A stretch of 64,000 nt of DNA from contig NZ_JBHRSS010000007.1 of the NCBI RefSeq assembly GCF_042643355.1, positions 124,001-188,000 of the forward strand. Reading direction: 5' to 3'. The translations under genes and the position numbers were made by a program. Position 1 is the first letter of the stretch. Every line of letters starts with the position of its first letter. Source of the DNA: Salinisphaera aquimarina. Lineage in GTDB: Bacteria; Pseudomonadota; Gammaproteobacteria; Nevskiales; Salinisphaeraceae. The notes beneath the pieces are model-generated. The model had not been told where the DNA came from. It saw only the letters and a list, made by a program, of their open reading frames with translations, and made no database searches. Shown piece after piece: positions 36,815 through 44,746 of the stretch.

Positions 36815-37693
36815 TCAGGCAATACTGAACCGCGACCGCCGGGCGGCCTCCGGGCCGTCCAGCATCGACTTGATCAGCGCCACATCCAGCAGGAGATCCG
36901 GAATGATCCGGTAGCGAAAGACCGCCAGCACCGCGCTGATATCGTTATGCGCGCTCGCATCGAGCGACGCGAACTCATCCCGCAGGAACGGCTCGGCAAG
37001 CGTCTGTGCGAGTGTGATTACCGACTGCTTTTGCGCCGCGTATGCCGGCGTTGTCACCCGTGTGCGCACGGCCGACCAGGCCGTATCCAGAAACCCTGGA
37101 TAATTGCCCAGGCCACGGTAATAACTGGCCACACCCGGATGCGCGTGCAGGCCGCGGATATCATCGAAAATCCGTCGCACCGACGCATCGGCCCGGGCAG
37201 GATCCACGAATCCGAGCAGCCGTGTGCCCTCGGCCACGCCGCCTACGGCTCGGGGCGACAACCGCGCCACCGGCTGCGCCGGCGTATGACCGCTCAGATG
37301 CAGATCAAGACAGCTGGCAACCAGCAACAGCTTGGGCAATACATAATGGATGGAATCGGTGAAGTCGACGACGGCCTGCCGATCGACCGGACTCAGCCCG
37401 TCGCCGGTCATCGTATCGACGTAGAGCGCGGGCACGGCGGCGGCGCGCAACCGATCCGCGGCCTGCTCGAATTCCAGCGTTCGCAGTCCAGGGGCAAGCG
37501 CACGCCAGGTCGGCTCGAAATAATCGGGAAAATTGGCGAGCATGCGGAATATGAAATTCACGAACGGCACGCGCAATGTCTGCTCGACATCCTGATACAG
37601 CGGCCTCAATTCGGCCCCGGCCTTGTCCATGGTCACGTCCGGCAGTTGCGGAACCCGTTCCATACCGCACGCTATTCGCTGCTCCAGATCCAT
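36815..37693 (-). CDS. DehI-family haloacid dehalogenase (group I)
   Basis: A 292-residue protein of the DehI family, unrelated to HAD dehalogenases. Members invert either D- or L-2-haloacids with a water directly attacking the substrate. It is a clear internal duplication: residues about 30-72 and 173-215 (from ATG 37693) align without gaps, sharing R, D, P, V, R, L, N, P, W and A positions, as in the pseudo-dimer described for DehI. FDDIRG near residue 178 is a candidate for the catalytic Asp. The GGTGGA ribosome site supports ATG 37693; a GTG four codons earlier is the alternative. It converges on the HAD-II dehalogenase. Confidence 0.85.
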   Translation of the reverse strand: MDLEQRIACGMERVPQLPDVTMDKAGAELRPLYQDVEQTLRVPFVNFIFRMLANFPDYFEPTWRALAPGLRTLEFEQAADRLRAAAVPALYVDTMTGDGLSPVDRQAVVDFTDSIHYVLPKLLLVASCLDLHLSGHTPAQPVARLSPRAVGGVAEGTRLLGFVDPARADASVRRIFDDIRGLHAHPGVASYYRGLGNYPGFLDTAWSAVRTRVTTPAYAAQKQSVITLAQTLAEPFLRDEFASLDASAHNDISAVLAVFRYRIIPDLLLDVALIKSMLDGPEAARRSRFSIA

Positions 37694-37966
37694 ATTCGTT
37701 TCCACCGAGTGATCGCGAAAGCCAGTGTTACACGACGACCAGGCTCACGTATTCGCAGGGTACGTGCGACAGTGATCCGACCGGCTCGTGGCCCTTGGCC
37801 AAGAATGATTGAAAGCCTTACAGCCGACGCCGAAGCTGCCCGCCGCCGAACGGTTCGATCCGCCACGCTACCCGGTAACGATTCGCGCCAACAGGGCTTG
37901 TTCATGACGGATTCACGCGAACAGCGTAAATTTGTACAAATAGCCCACATAAAAATGGACATCCCG

Positions 37967-38389
37967 ATGTTCAAGAACAGCCTGACCGTACTGGCGCTGG
38001 CCTTGCTGGCTGGCAGCGGCTTCGCGACCCAAGCGGCCGCCGCTGACGATGCCAGCACCGACCTCGCCGCCCGATTTGCCCAACTGGACAGCAACGGCGA
38101 CGGCCTGCTCAGCCGAACCGAGGCCGAGGCCGACTCCACACTCAGCGACATGTACGATTCGCTGGACACCAGCCCGACCATCGAGGACAGCGCCACAAAC
38201 GCCAAACCCGGCGGCATTACGCTCGACCAGTTCGAGTCCGGCATGGAAGCCGCGCAGAGCGGCGGCACGGTCGGCCCCGCGGCCTCGGGCGGAGAAACGT
38301 TCAAGGTCTACCCGGACGGCACCCACGAAAGAGTCGAGGGTACGGGAATAAACCCGCATCGCCCTGCGTCTGGGGCCGGCAGCCATTAG
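37967..38389 (+). CDS. exported protein with one EF-hand
   Basis: A 140-residue secreted protein: signal peptide MFKNSLTVLALALLAGSGFATQAAAA, then one canonical EF-hand loop DSNGDGLLSRTEA at residues 41-53 and a degenerate second one (GGITLDQFESG). A C-terminal Gly/Pro/His-rich tail (EGTGINPHRPASG) is likely disordered. An ATG four codons upstream is possible, but 37967 gives a cleaner signal peptide. It is of the same type as the protein at 34373. Confidence 0.75.
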   Translation: MFKNSLTVLALALLAGSGFATQAAAADDASTDLAARFAQLDSNGDGLLSRTEAEADSTLSDMYDSLDTSPTIEDSATNAKPGGITLDQFESGMEAAQSGGTVGPAASGGETFKVYPDGTHERVEGTGINPHRPASGAGSH

Positions 38390-38421
38390 ACTCCACCCAT
38401 GAAAGACGTCTGCAACCGCAT

Positions 38422-39555
38422 TTGATTCCTGACTTCACCGCCCTGCGTGCGATCGGCTGGCCGTTCAGCGCCGCACCGACGGCCGGCGAATGGGCCGACA
38501 TCATGGCTGCTCACCCCGACGCGCGTCCGGCGCGAGTGGTGGAACAGCATCGTTCCGGCTATGTCGTGGCGGAACATCCGGAGCAGGGATTCAGCGTCGA
38601 ATCGTTGCCCGAGTGGCAACGACCGCGGTTGACGCCCGAGAAGCGTCCCGCCGTGGGTGACTGGCTGCTGATCCGCGGCGAGCCGGAGCACAAGCCCAAG
38701 GCGGTCGCATTGCTGCCCCGCCGGAGCACGATCAAGCGTGCGGCGGCCGGTGAACACTACGGCCAGCAGCTGATCGCCGCCAATATCGATACAGCGTTCA
38801 TCGTCTGCGGGCTCGACCTCGACTTCAATCCGCGCCGGATCGAACGCTATCTGCTCATGGTGCAGGGCGGCGCCCAGCCGGTCGTGGTGCTGACCAAGGC
38901 CGACGTCAGCGGCGGTGCCAACGGCGACCGCGCGAACGAAGCACGCGCAACGCTCGCCGAACTCGACGCCCAGGATGTGCCCGTATGCACGGTCAACGCG
39001 CTTGACCACGACAGCGTCGCCACCCTGCACGCATGGCTCGGGCCGGGCATGACCGCCGTTCTGGTCGGTAGCTCCGGCGCTGGCAAGTCCACGCTAACCA
39101 ACACACTGGTCGGCAGCGAACGCATGAAAACCGGGGCCGTGCGCGAGAACGACGCACGCGGGCGCCATACGACCACCCACCGGGCGCTCATTTCGCTGGC
39201 GTCGGGCGGCTGCCTCATCGATACGCCGGGCATGCGCGAACTCAAGCCCACCGGCGAGGAAGACCTTGCCGAAAGCGGTTTCACCGATATCGAGGCGCTG
39301 GCCCGGCAATGCCGATTCCGCAACTGCCAGCACGACCAGGAGCCCGGTTGCGCGCTACGCAACGCTATTGCGGCCGGCACGCTGGATGCCCGGCGCGTCG
39401 GCAACTATCTGAAACTGGACAGCGAGATCGCCGGTGCCGCCGAACGCCTGGCGGTACGCCAGGCTCAGACCACCGGCGAGAAAGTCCGACGCAGCAACAC
39501 GGCGAAACGCACGCCGAAGAAAACGCCCAAGCGCGGCGCGCCGAAACGTCGCTGA
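38422..39555 (+). CDS. rsgA: ribosome small subunit-dependent GTPase RsgA
   Basis: A 377-residue circularly permuted GTPase that helps mature the 30S subunit. Domain order: OB-fold (residues about 35-110), GTPase with G4 TKAD before G1 GSSGAGKST (about 216-224), G3 DTPGMR (about 270), and a zinc finger CRFRNCQHDQEPGC near residue 300. A Lys/Arg-rich tail ends it. The start is TTG 38422; no ATG in frame gives the family N-terminus, and an eight-codon open frame (38399-38425) overlaps it. The terminator at 39567 follows. Confidence 0.93.
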   Translation: MIPDFTALRAIGWPFSAAPTAGEWADIMAAHPDARPARVVEQHRSGYVVAEHPEQGFSVESLPEWQRPRLTPEKRPAVGDWLLIRGEPEHKPKAVALLPRRSTIKRAAAGEHYGQQLIAANIDTAFIVCGLDLDFNPRRIERYLLMVQGGAQPVVVLTKADVSGGANGDRANEARATLAELDAQDVPVCTVNALDHDSVATLHAWLGPGMTAVLVGSSGAGKSTLTNTLVGSERMKTGAVRENDARGRHTTTHRALISLASGGCLIDTPGMRELKPTGEEDLAESGFTDIEALARQCRFRNCQHDQEPGCALRNAIAAGTLDARRVGNYLKLDSEIAGAAERLAVRQAQTTGEKVRRSNTAKRTPKKTPKRGAPKRR

Positions 39556-39973
39556 CGAGCCAGCCCACGCGCCCATGTCGTCAAGGCGCATGGCGTTTTT
39601 TTCGCTTGCGCCCTTTGCCCGTCGAACCGAACGGCATCGAAATGCGGCGAGTTTGCGTGGCCGACCGAGACGCGACGGATATCCGCAGATCGCGCCTCTG
39701 TCCACGGCAGAGTGGGAAGCGACGAACCGGGCCGAATGATCGCGTTTATCGGCTTTAATTGGATCATCTTTCCGGGAGCGCGGTGAGACGGCGTCTTGCG
39801 CAAGACTTCACCACGATGCCCGACCCCGCGTGGCGAAAGTGCTTGCAAAACGTAACGAGAGTGCAAGAATTGATTCGGAGGATGATCTCCAGACGAACTC
39901 CAGCCCTGCCTGGCGAGGGTTTTGTCGATACAGACCGACGACTCGCACAGGGCAGGCTCGACGGAGAGCGGCC
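39556..39973. other. 418-base intergenic region
   Basis: It begins with the rsgA terminator (39567-39602). No gene is seen in the rest. An interrupted inverted repeat CTTGCA...TGCAAG (39842-39847 and 39862-39867) is a weak operator candidate for the membrane protein gene at 39974. Confidence 0.5.
39567..39602 (+). terminator. rho-independent terminator after rsgA
   Basis: A stem of 5 bp (CCATG with CATGG) extended by ACG/CGT across a three-base bulge, 11-base loop, then seven T; 11 bases after the rsgA stop. Confidence 0.65.
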
Positions 39974-40543
39974 ATGAAATTGACACGCTTCTTTTTCATC
40001 AGCGAGAGCCTCCACGATCTGGAACGCTTCGAACAGAGTCTCGAGCGTATCGCTGTCGTGACGCCCCAGATGCATCTGCTGACCCTGGACGACAGCGGCG
40101 CGGCGACGCATCCGAAGCTGCATCAGATCACGTCCTTCATGCACAAGGATATTATTCATTCGACGCTGATCGGGGCCGCACTGGGAGTCGGCGGCGCGTT
40201 ACTGGTGCTGGTGGTTTCGCATCTGGCCGGTTGGGCCTATACGCCAGCGGGATGGATGCCCTTTCTGTTTCTTGCGATCGTCGTGCTTGGCTTTTTGACC
40301 TGGCAGGGTGGGCTCTGGGGCATTCAGACACCGAATACCCACTTCAAGTCGTTCGAGCAGGCACTCAGGGACGGAAAACACGTGTTCTTCGTGGACGTGG
40401 AACCGCGCCACAGACAGACGATCGAGGAGATGGCCAGAAACCACCACGCCATCGAGACTGCCGGGGTGGCCAGCGGCGCCCCCAATTGGCTGGTCTTCTC
40501 TCAACACCGCCTAAAACGCTTCTTTACCGAAACATTCCCGTAA
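39974..40543 (+). CDS. conserved two-helix membrane protein of unknown function
   Basis: A 189-residue protein. The N-terminal 55 residues are soluble (MKLTRFFFISESLHDLERFEQSLE), two hydrophobic helices sit at about residues 60-83 and 88-112, and a soluble C-terminal part follows (NTHFKSFEQALRDGKHVFFVDVEP). The symmetric ferredoxin-like flanks and central helices are a conserved pattern; homologues in Pseudomonas carry the unproven name NAD/FAD-utilizing enzyme. No cofactor motif is visible. GGAGAG lies before ATG 39974. Confidence 0.75.
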   Translation: MKLTRFFFISESLHDLERFEQSLERIAVVTPQMHLLTLDDSGAATHPKLHQITSFMHKDIIHSTLIGAALGVGGALLVLVVSHLAGWAYTPAGWMPFLFLAIVVLGFLTWQGGLWGIQTPNTHFKSFEQALRDGKHVFFVDVEPRHRQTIEEMARNHHAIETAGVASGAPNWLVFSQHRLKRFFTETFP

Positions 40544-40598
40544 GCCATACCGGAGCGGGCCACACGCCGCCCGCGCCCGGACGGCGGGCGCCATCAGG

Positions 40599-41696
40599 TC
40601 AGTATCCGCGCGTCCGGGCAAAGCGCTCGGTGCAGAAGTTGGCATCGCCCAGCAGTTCGCTGGCAGCACGCGCGCGCTTCATGAAGAAGCCGATATCGAA
40701 CTCGTCGGTCATGCCCATACCGCCGTGCATCTGCACGCCTTCGGCGCTGGCCAGTCGTGCGGTATCCGCGGCCCGAGCCTTGGCGGCCAGAATCTGCTGG
40801 GGCGCATCGACCGTGTCGGCATCGAAAGCGGCCAGCGCCTGAAAGGCCATCGCTTCGCTGATCTCGATCTCGACCGACAGATGTGCCGCGCGATGCTGCA
40901 GTGCCTGGAAGGCACCGATCGGCAGGCCGAACTGCTTGCGCTCGCTCAGATAAGTGAGCGTACGATCGAACACAGCGCGCGACAGTCCGACCAGTTCCAT
41001 GGCCAGGATCGCGCGGCCGGCGTTCAGCACATCGTCCAGTGCGTTGTCATTGGCGTCGAGCAGCTGGGCTTTGGCATTGAAGAAACGCACGTTGGCCATG
41101 CTTCGCGTATCGACCGCCGCGACGGCCTCGACGTTCACGCCGGCATCGGCCGCTTCGACCGCGAACAGACGCGGCTTGCCGTCGTGCATGGCGCTGACCA
41201 CGAACAGGCCGGCGTTCGCGCCGTCGACCACGAGCGTCTTGTCACCGCTGATCGTGTAGGCATTGCCATCAGCTTTCGCCTGGCTGGCGATACGCTCGGG
41301 CCGGTGCTTGCCGGTTTCATCGACCGCGAGCGCGACGATGAGGCGCCCCTCGGCGATCGGCCCCAGCCATTGTTGCTGCTGCTCGGCATCGCCGGCTCGG
41401 CCGATGGCGGTCGCACCGAGCACGGCGGTCGACAGAAACGGCGTGAGTGCAAGCCGGCGCCCGGTCTCGCGAGCCACGAGCCCGGCGCTGACCAGGCCGA
41501 AGTCCATGCCGCCATGCGCCTCGGGCACCAGAATGCCCGTCAGCCCGGATTCGATCATGGCCTGCCAGAGGGCGTTGTCGTAGTCACCGCCGTGGCTGCC
41601 ACCGCGTATCGCGCGCAGGGTATCGACGCTTGCCTTGTCGGCGAATAGGCGCTCGGCCAGGTCGGCGAGCATCTGCTGTTCTTCATTCAATATCAT
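40599..41696 (-). CDS. acyl-CoA dehydrogenase, second gene of a pair (beta-type)
   Basis: A 365-residue ACAD-fold flavoprotein. Helical N-terminal, central beta and C-terminal helical domains are visible, with GMDFGLVSAGLVARETG and YTISGDKTLVVDGANA. The C-terminal helix has GVQMHGGMGMTDEFDIGFFMKRARAASELLGD, typical of subunits that lack the catalytic Glu. It starts 12 bases after the upstream acyl-CoA dehydrogenase gene and has GAGG before ATG 41696. Such pairs make alpha2-beta2 heterotetramers in steroid side-chain oxidation; that assembly here is inference. Confidence 0.9.
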   Translation of the reverse strand: MILNEEQQMLADLAERLFADKASVDTLRAIRGGSHGGDYDNALWQAMIESGLTGILVPEAHGGMDFGLVSAGLVARETGRRLALTPFLSTAVLGATAIGRAGDAEQQQQWLGPIAEGRLIVALAVDETGKHRPERIASQAKADGNAYTISGDKTLVVDGANAGLFVVSAMHDGKPRLFAVEAADAGVNVEAVAAVDTRSMANVRFFNAKAQLLDANDNALDDVLNAGRAILAMELVGLSRAVFDRTLTYLSERKQFGLPIGAFQALQHRAAHLSVEIEISEAMAFQALAAFDADTVDAPQQILAAKARAADTARLASAEGVQMHGGMGMTDEFDIGFFMKRARAASELLGDANFCTERFARTRGY

Positions 41697-41708
41697 GGAG
41701 ATGCCTCG

Positions 41709-42896
41709 TTAACCTTTGGGAAGTTCGAGCACGGCGGACGAGATGATGCCGAGCATGATCTCCGAGGTGCCGCCTTCGATCGAGTTGCCTTTCGAGCGCA
41801 ACCATTCGCGTGCGTAGCGCCCGCCGCCGGTGCGCTCGCTGTCCCATTCCAGGCCGAGCCCGCCCATGGCATCCATCATCAGGTTGTAGCGGCGCTTGTT
41901 CAGTTCGGTGCCGTAATACTTGAGCATGGCCGAACGCGCACCCACGCCCTCGCCCGCCTCGGCCTTGGCGCGGGTCTGTTCGACCAGCGCCCGGAAGGCC
42001 ATGGCATCGATTTCGAGGCGCGCGATATCGGCCCGCAGCATGGGGTCGTCCAGACGACCGGCCTCGTCCTTACCGATCGCTTCCAGCGCCATCTGCGCCA
42101 GATCGCGGCCCTTGAGCAGCCCCGGCGGCTCACCGCCGATGTTGTCGCGCTCGTGGGTGAGCAGGTACTTCGCGATCGTCCAGCCCTGGTTCATCTCGCC
42201 GACGAGATTGGCACGCGGCACGCGCACGTCGTCGAAGAAGGTTTCGCAGAACGGCGATTCGCCGGAAATGAGCTGGATCGGCCGGGTCGAAACGCCCGGA
42301 ATATCCATGTCCAGGAGGATGAACGAGATACCGGCCTGCTTCTTGGCCTCCGGATCCGTGCGGACCAGGCAGAACATCTTGTCGGCGCGATCCGCGTAGG
42401 ACGTCCAGATCTTGCGGCCGTTGACCACGAAGTGGTCGCGATCGATCTCGGCCGAGGTCTTGAGACTGGCCAGATCGGAACCGGCATTGGGCTCGGAGTA
42501 ACCCTGACACCAGCGGATCTCACCGCGGGCGATCTCCGGCAGGTGTTCGCGCTTTTGGTCCTCGGAGCCGAACTTGAGCAGCGCCGGGCCCAGCATCCAG
42601 AAGCCGAAGTTGCTGACCGGGCTGCGCGCGTTGATGCGCTTCATCTCGTCCTTGAAGACGTCGTGCTGGGCGGGCGTCATGCCGCCGCCGCCGTATTCGA
42701 CGGGCCAGGCCGGCGCGGTCCAGCCTTGCGCGACCATGCGCTCGAACCATACGCGCTGCGCGTCCGACGAAAACTCCCAGCGGCGGCCGCCCCAGACATG
42801 CTCGTCGTTCGAGGCCAGCGGCTGGCGCATCTCTTCGGGGCAGTTGTCTTCCAGCCAGGCACGCACCTCGGCCCGGAACTCCTCCAACTCGCTCAT
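41709..42896 (-). CDS. acyl-CoA dehydrogenase, first gene of a pair (alpha-type)
   Basis: A 395-residue flavoprotein. FAD- and substrate-binding blocks are typical: WCQGYSEPNAGSDLASLKT, VVNGRKIWTSYA, SYADRADKMFCLVRTD, and the catalytic Glu in SIEGGTSEIMLGIIS near the C-terminus. It carries a wide acyl pocket with GFWMLGPALLKFGSEDQK. It should introduce the alpha-beta double bond into an acyl-CoA, possibly with a branched or cyclic chain. CAGGTGGG precedes ATG 42896. Cotranscribed with the next gene. Confidence 0.92.
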   Translation of the reverse strand: MSELEEFRAEVRAWLEDNCPEEMRQPLASNDEHVWGGRRWEFSSDAQRVWFERMVAQGWTAPAWPVEYGGGGMTPAQHDVFKDEMKRINARSPVSNFGFWMLGPALLKFGSEDQKREHLPEIARGEIRWCQGYSEPNAGSDLASLKTSAEIDRDHFVVNGRKIWTSYADRADKMFCLVRTDPEAKKQAGISFILLDMDIPGVSTRPIQLISGESPFCETFFDDVRVPRANLVGEMNQGWTIAKYLLTHERDNIGGEPPGLLKGRDLAQMALEAIGKDEAGRLDDPMLRADIARLEIDAMAFRALVEQTRAKAEAGEGVGARSAMLKYYGTELNKRRYNLMMDAMGGLGLEWDSERTGGGRYAREWLRSKGNSIEGGTSEIMLGIISSAVLELPKG

Positions 42897-43161
42897 GACC
42901 CACCTGTTGTTTTTTAAAACGTCATTTCAGCGACTGAGTATCTTTCGGCGCGGGAACAGGCGTCAAGCGGCCGATCGACAGATGGTCGCGTGGCCACGGC
43001 ACCACGATGCTGCGCTCGGCACCTGCCTAGGGCTTCGCGAGCGTCCTTGACCCACAACTCGCCGATCGCCGCATTGCGTAGCCGCAGACTGCGCCGCAAT
43101 CGCCCGACATCGCCCCGAATCTTTGCTAACGTCGAGCTTCGATTCGAACCGCGATGCCGCC

Positions 43162-44049
43162 ATGACCACCACCTCGGACAGACCCGAAAAACGCACCATC
43201 GACGTACACGGCCGTCGGATGGCGTATGTGGAGATGGGCCAAGGCGACCCGATCGTCTTTCTGCACGGCAACCCGACGTCGTCCTATCTCTGGCGTCACG
43301 TCATGCCGCATCTGGCACAACACGGCCGCTGCATCGCGCCGGATCTTATCGGCATGGGCGATTCCGAACCGAGTGGATCCACCGGACGCGATGCCTACAC
43401 ATTTGCCGAACACCGCAATTATCTCGATGCGCTGCTCGAACAGCTCGGCGTCGACAACAACGTGGTGCTGGTGGTGCACGACTGGGGCTCAGGCCTGGGT
43501 TTCGACTGGGCGAACCGCAACCGCGACAAAATCCAGGGCATCGCCTATATGGAGGCGATCGTTGCACCCGTCACCTGGGCCGACTGGCCCGACAATGCGC
43601 GCGGCATCTTCCAGGCCATGCGCAGCGACGCCGGCGAGGAGTTGGTGCTGGAAAAGAACATCTTCGTGGAACGGATACTGCCCGGCTCGATACTGCGTGA
43701 TCTGAGCGAGGACGAGATGAACGAATACCGTCGCCCGTTCGCCGACAGCGGCGAACGCCGCCGCCCGACGCTGACCTGGCCGCGCGAGATCCCGATCGAC
43801 GGCGAGCCCGCGAACGTGCACGAGATCGTCACTCAATACGGCCGCTGGCTGGCCGAAGACGCCTCTCTACCCAAGCTGTTCATCAACGCCGACCCCGGCA
43901 GCATCCTGATCGGGGCACAGCGCGAAATCTGTCGTGGCTGGCCCAATCAGGAAGAAGTCACCGTCAGCGGGGTGCATTTCATCCAGGAAGACTCGCCGCA
44001 TGAGATCGGCGACGCGATTGCCGGATTCGTCGGCCGCCTGCGCGCCTGA
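43162..44049 (+). CDS. haloalkane dehalogenase
   Basis: A 295-residue alpha/beta hydrolase. The catalytic pattern of LinB/DhaA-type haloalkane dehalogenases is present: nucleophile Asp107 with Trp108 (VVHDWGSGLG), acid Glu131 (AYMEAIV), base His272 (VHFIQEDSP), and halide-binding Asn37 in HGNPTSSYLWR. It hydrolyses haloalkanes to alcohols and halide. The start is ATG 43162; its ribosome site is weak, and ATG 43123 in frame adds 13 residues. It is divergent from the acyl-CoA dehydrogenase genes. Confidence 0.93.
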   Translation: MTTTSDRPEKRTIDVHGRRMAYVEMGQGDPIVFLHGNPTSSYLWRHVMPHLAQHGRCIAPDLIGMGDSEPSGSTGRDAYTFAEHRNYLDALLEQLGVDNNVVLVVHDWGSGLGFDWANRNRDKIQGIAYMEAIVAPVTWADWPDNARGIFQAMRSDAGEELVLEKNIFVERILPGSILRDLSEDEMNEYRRPFADSGERRRPTLTWPREIPIDGEPANVHEIVTQYGRWLAEDASLPKLFINADPGSILIGAQREICRGWPNQEEVTVSGVHFIQEDSPHEIGDAIAGFVGRLRA

Positions 44050-44180
44050 GGCCCGCAACGACAGTCGTCGGGATTCGCGTTCTTTCTGCACCGGCCCTGG
44101 CCTGCGCCATCCATGCCGGTGTCATCGGTGCTTGGTGCCCGGTCACACACTATCGCGTGATACAGGCAACCTGCCCTGAC

Positions 44181-44639
44181 TCACCGCAACGCTGCCAGCC
44201 CGTGACGCAGCGAATCCGCGTCCGGGTCTTCGAGCGCGCTTTCCACGTCTGCGTGTGTCTGTTCCCAGATGGGCACGGCGGCCTGAAGCAGATTGAGGCC
44301 GTCCGCGGTCAGTGTGAGCAGACGACCGCGGCGATCCTCGGGATTGGGAACCACCGTCAACAGGCCGCGCCGCTCCAGTGGTTTGAGGTTGGCGGTCAGG
44401 GTCGTGCGGTCCATGGCCAGCAACGTGGCTACCGACCCTATCGACGGCGGTTTCGGGCGGTTGAGCGAAATCAGCAGCGAAAACTGGCCACTGGTGATAC
44501 CCGCCGGCCGCAAGGCCTCGTCGAAGCGCCGGGCCAGCGTCCGTGCGGTCCGCTGCGTGTGCAGGCACAGGCAATGATCGCGAACGTGAAGGGTGGTTTC
44601 GTAGGGGACAGGGGATTTCTGGATTGTGTCTGTTGACAT
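44181..44639 (-). CDS. MarR family transcriptional regulator
   Basis: A 152-residue winged helix protein. Helix-turn-helix and wing are clear: ITSGQFSLLISLNRPKPPSIGSVATLLAMDRTTLTANLKPLERRGLLTVVPNPEDRRGRLLTLTADG. Two Cys (C22 and C24, in DHCLCLH) near the N-terminus might be redox-sensing. The gene is read from ATG 44639; a perfect TTGACA/CATAAT promoter would start transcription at or next to that ATG, so the mRNA is probably leaderless. A perfect 12-bp palindrome lies inside its promoter and implies autoregulation and control of the DUF899 gene. Confidence 0.92.
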   Translation of the reverse strand: MSTDTIQKSPVPYETTLHVRDHCLCLHTQRTARTLARRFDEALRPAGITSGQFSLLISLNRPKPPSIGSVATLLAMDRTTLTANLKPLERRGLLTVVPNPEDRRGRLLTLTADGLNLLQAAVPIWEQTHADVESALEDPDADSLRHGLAALR

Positions 44640-44661
44640 GATCTTATTATGTTGATATCAA
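44633..44661 (+). promoter_or_regulatory. promoter of the DUF899 gene
   Basis: TTGACA (44633-44638), 17-base spacer, then TATCAA (44656-44661), four of six matches. The -35 element overlaps the marR start codon on the other strand. The start near 44668 leaves a leader of about 80 bases. Confidence 0.5.
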
Positions 44662-44674
44662 CTTATATTGTCAA
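44646..44674 (-). promoter_or_regulatory. promoter of the marR gene
   Basis: On the minus strand: TTGACA (44674-44669), 17-base spacer, CATAAT (44651-44646), five of six matches. The expected start falls at about 44638-44640, coinciding with the ATG. Confidence 0.7.
44651..44662. promoter_or_regulatory. MarR operator palindrome
   Basis: A perfect 12-bp palindrome GTTGATATCAAC lies between the -35 and -10 elements of both divergent promoters, so a bound MarR dimer would block both genes. Confidence 0.75.
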
Positions 44675-44746
44675 TGCTAGGCCCAGACGGCCATGCACTT
44701 GCGCCGGACCTATCCGCAAGGAATCGCGGTGATCAGGAGGAAGATC

